DNA of 15,317 bases from CAXMPK01 sp964195405 (GTDB lineage Bacteria; Actinomycetota; Acidimicrobiia; Spongiisociales; ZC4RG35): the NCBI GenBank assembly GCA_964195405.1, contig CAXMPK010000233.1, positions 1 to 15,317 on the forward strand. Reading direction: 5' to 3'. The position numbers and the translations under genes are program-made. Each line of letters opens with the position of its first letter. The stretch's first letter is position 1. A model generated the notes under the pieces. The model was not told where the DNA came from and searched no databases. It worked only from the letters and a program-made list of their open reading frames with translations. Below, one piece after another: positions 14,067-15,317 of the stretch.

Positions 14067-14286
14067 CTTGGATGTTGGCTGCCGCCGCCTTTCTCGCCCG
14101 ATCGGTAGCCTCGTCCGATGCGGTCAGTATGGCGCCGGTTCATATGCTGGCCGTTGCGGCGTGGATCGGGGTCGTACCGTTGAGGCTTTCTGATAGACCA
14201 GGATCCAAACCCATTTCGTCCTACCGAAGGCAAACAGTCCTCCCCCAGTGTTGGCAGTGCCGGGCTTGAGGTCGGCCCCCACAAAC

Positions 14287-14334
14287 CCGTACATACGGCA
14301 CTTATGTGCGGCCGGGCATCGGCGGTTATGGGCG
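14287..14334 (-). repeat. Palindromic element, inverted copy 2, with an adjacent half-site
   Basis: Arms CCGTACATA (14287-14295) and TATGTGCGG (14303-14311) form a second palindrome. Read on the minus strand its left arm and centre (CCGCACATAAGTGCCG) nearly repeat copy 1, so copies 1 and 2 are inverted relative to each other about 220 bases apart. Eleven bases further lies CGGTTATGGGCG (14323-14334), an exact direct repeat of 12 bases of copy 1. Confidence 0.45.
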
Positions 14335-14482
14335 CTGGTCTTCGACCGATCAGCCGTCGGGCGTTTTGGCCAGTTTTCCGTTTGCCAGCCCATTGACGCA
14401 CCAGACCAGAGTCCGAACCATCCTCCTGTGGGCTGTCACAGGTGTCGAGGGGCCGATTGCTGTCTCGTAACAGTCGTACGTA

Positions 14483-14510
14483 TTGACAAACGGACTGTGC
14501 GGGGGAGAAT
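14483..14510 (+). promoter_or_regulatory. Candidate sigma-70-type promoter for the stalked surface protein
   Basis: A perfect -35 TTGACA (14483-14488) is followed after 16 bases by GAGAAT (14505-14510), four of six matches to TATAAT. It would give a leader of about 135 bases before the GTG at 14652. No other strong promoter is seen nearby. Confidence 0.4.
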
Positions 14511-14651
14511 TTGGTGGACTACCGCCATGTTGGTGGTCGAGGCGAAGAAAACACTTGGGAGGCATCGAAGCCAGATCCTCATTCGGTCACCTGGGTCTGG
14601 TGGAGCTAATGGTGAGACCGGCCCGTCCCAAGACAGCGAAGGGATGGGATT

Positions 14652-15317
14652 GTGAATCGACATGTAAGGGGTCGTCACGTACGTGGCAGTCGTATCGGTT
14701 TGGGCGCGGGCACGACCGCGCTTGTTGTCGGGTTGGTGGGGTTCTTAGTCGCTCCGATGGCTATCGCTACACATGTGCAGCCTGAGCTGATCACCGCCAC
14801 CGCTAATCAGACTTGCGACGATCTGGCGGAGGCTTTCTCGGGGACTGTTGGTGCTGTGAGTTGGACTGAACTGAAACAAGACCCTCCCGGCGACGGCGAG
14901 GAATCAGACGGAACGCTGACGGTGACGATCACCAACTTCGATGGAAAGTCTTTCGACTGGTCGTCGAACATTGGAGTGGATGCTGTCTATGTGAAGGCAG
15001 GCTCGGCCGGTTCATATCTGTATATCTACGAACCACCAGCGGAAAGCACCGGCGATACTGGTTTGACGACACCGGGCGACACAGGAAATGCGATCAGTCA
15101 TATTGCCTTTTGCTCCGACCTCGAAGACACCACAACGACGGTTGATGATTCGTCTACGACGACGGTTGATGATTCGTCTACGACGACGGTTGATGATTCG
15201 TCTACGACGACGGTGGATGATTCGTCTACGACGACGGTGGATGATTCGTCTACGACGACGGTGGATGATTCGTCTACGACGACGGTGGATGATTCGTCTA
15301 CGACGACGGTGGATGAT
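14652..15317 (+). CDS. Secreted/surface protein with TTTVDDSS-type repeat stalk (3' end outside the window)
   Basis: The frame begins at GTG 14652 (in-frame stop at 14613-14615, no ATG between; GGGATGGGA upstream as a possible ribosome site) and is still open at the window end, 222 residues so far. Residues 1-39 form a long signal peptide (basic start, then GLGAGTTALVVGLVGFLVAP and AIA). The domain at about 50-158 has two Cys (55, 154) and the pattern WSSNIGVDAVYVKAGSAGSY, LYIYEP, GLTTPG, ISHIAFCSDL. I know this pattern from secreted actinobacterial proteins as a small beta domain with no assigned function. From residue 161 an 8-residue unit (TTTVDDSS) repeats, a typical flexible, possibly glycosylated, wall-spanning stalk. 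A membrane or wall anchor is expected beyond the end. Confidence 0.85.
   Translation, partial: MNRHVRGRHVRGSRIGLGAGTTALVVGLVGFLVAPMAIATHVQPELITATANQTCDDLAEAFSGTVGAVSWTELKQDPPGDGEESDGTLTVTITNFDGKSFDWSSNIGVDAVYVKAGSAGSYLYIYEPPAESTGDTGLTTPGDTGNAISHIAFCSDLEDTTTTVDDSSTTTVDDSSTTTVDDSSTTTVDDSSTTTVDDSSTTTVDDSSTTTVDDSSTTTVDD
15132..15317 (+). repeat. 24-bp tandem repeat, 7.75 units visible
   Basis: Units start at 15132 and every 24 bases after it; each reads ACGACGACG + GTTGATGAT (or GTGGATGAT) + TCGTCT. The first three carry GTT, the next five GTG, and the first unit has one change (ACA). Apart from this they are identical. The period is a multiple of three, so copy-number change keeps the frame. 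The array continues past the window end. Confidence 0.95.

Larger units (their letters stand above)
13854..14651. other. About 800 bases without a credible gene; contains palindromic elements
   Basis: Open frames here (for example plus 14248-14655, minus 14057-14401) have no family features, no good ribosome sites and odd composition (Arg/Trp/Cys-rich), so I reject them. A hairpin CCGAC/GTCGG sits at 13993-14006. From 14041 to 14335 there are repeated CCGnnCATA / TATGnnCGG half-sites (separate entries). A candidate promoter for the next gene is at 14483. The region could be a degraded mobile element, a regulatory leader or an insertion zone. Confidence 0.6.

Noticed and set aside
14072..14269. 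Plus-strand frame with a CopD-like look (PVHMLAVAAWIGVV)
   Set aside because: Only a single short hydrophobic match, and the rest of the frame has no copper-transport features. I judge it chance similarity.
13385..14335. CRISPR array or classical integron attC sites
   Set aside because: The repeats are few, unevenly spaced and in both orientations, so it is not a CRISPR array. The core GTTRRRY/RYYYAAC boxes of attC are missing.
14511..14651. c-di-GMP or c-di-AMP riboswitch in the surface-protein leader
   Set aside because: A stretch such as GGAGGCATCGAAGCC resembles part of a riboswitch, but the other conserved blocks of either class cannot be found.
14248..14655. Plus-strand open frame of 135 codons before the surface protein
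   Set aside because: Rich in Arg, Cys, His and Trp, crosses the palindromic elements and the candidate promoter, and no domain is recognised.

Overview
The window looks like a chromosome segment of a high-GC Gram-positive bacterium, most likely an actinobacterium of the Acidimicrobiia type. The reasons are moderate-to-high GC, frequent GTG starts, 1- and 4-base gene overlaps, a WS/DGAT-type acyltransferase, a CvpA protein carrying a CAP-like tail, and a secreted protein with a Thr/Asp/Ser-rich stalk. Taxonomy is inferred from this style only.

Left part (1-6195): the 3' end of an AI-2E family transporter gene points rightward and meets, tail to tail, a complete branched-chain-amino-acid-type (HAAT family) ABC importer on the minus strand. 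Its transcription order is livK (lipoprotein binding protein), livH, livM, livG, livF. The last four are joined by overlaps of 4, 1 and 11 bases. A strong hairpin with a 14-bp stem sits between livK and livH and probably lets the binding protein be made in excess. LivM carries an extra membrane domain of about 230 residues at its N-terminus.

Middle part (6324-10408, plus strand): a membrane-anchored protein with propeller-like repeats, then a tightly overlapping trio (MBLAC1-like metallo-hydrolase, stand-alone 'putative sensor' membrane protein, AlaX-type alanyl-tRNA editing enzyme), then a CvpA-CAP fusion. This block ends against a minus-strand operon in a spacer of under 90 bases that contains four consecutive hairpins. 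The minus-strand operon (13019-10496) is WS/DGAT acyltransferase, a 69-residue ORF, and an EamA/DMT exporter, coupled by ATGA and GTGA overlaps.

Right part (13095-15317): a tRNA-Arg(CCT)-like sequence has a perfect anticodon-to-acceptor half but an aberrant D-arm half. This is what an integration scar or tRNA pseudogene would look like. Beyond it the gene density collapses: one small two-TM membrane protein, about 800 bases without a credible gene but with a family of CCGnnCATA/TATGnnCGG palindromes resembling tyrosine-recombinase core sites, and then a secreted protein whose 24-bp tandem repeats run off the window end. I read 13.14-15.3 kb as the edge of an accessory or integrated region. 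The tRNA half and the palindromes support this, but no integrase gene is visible.
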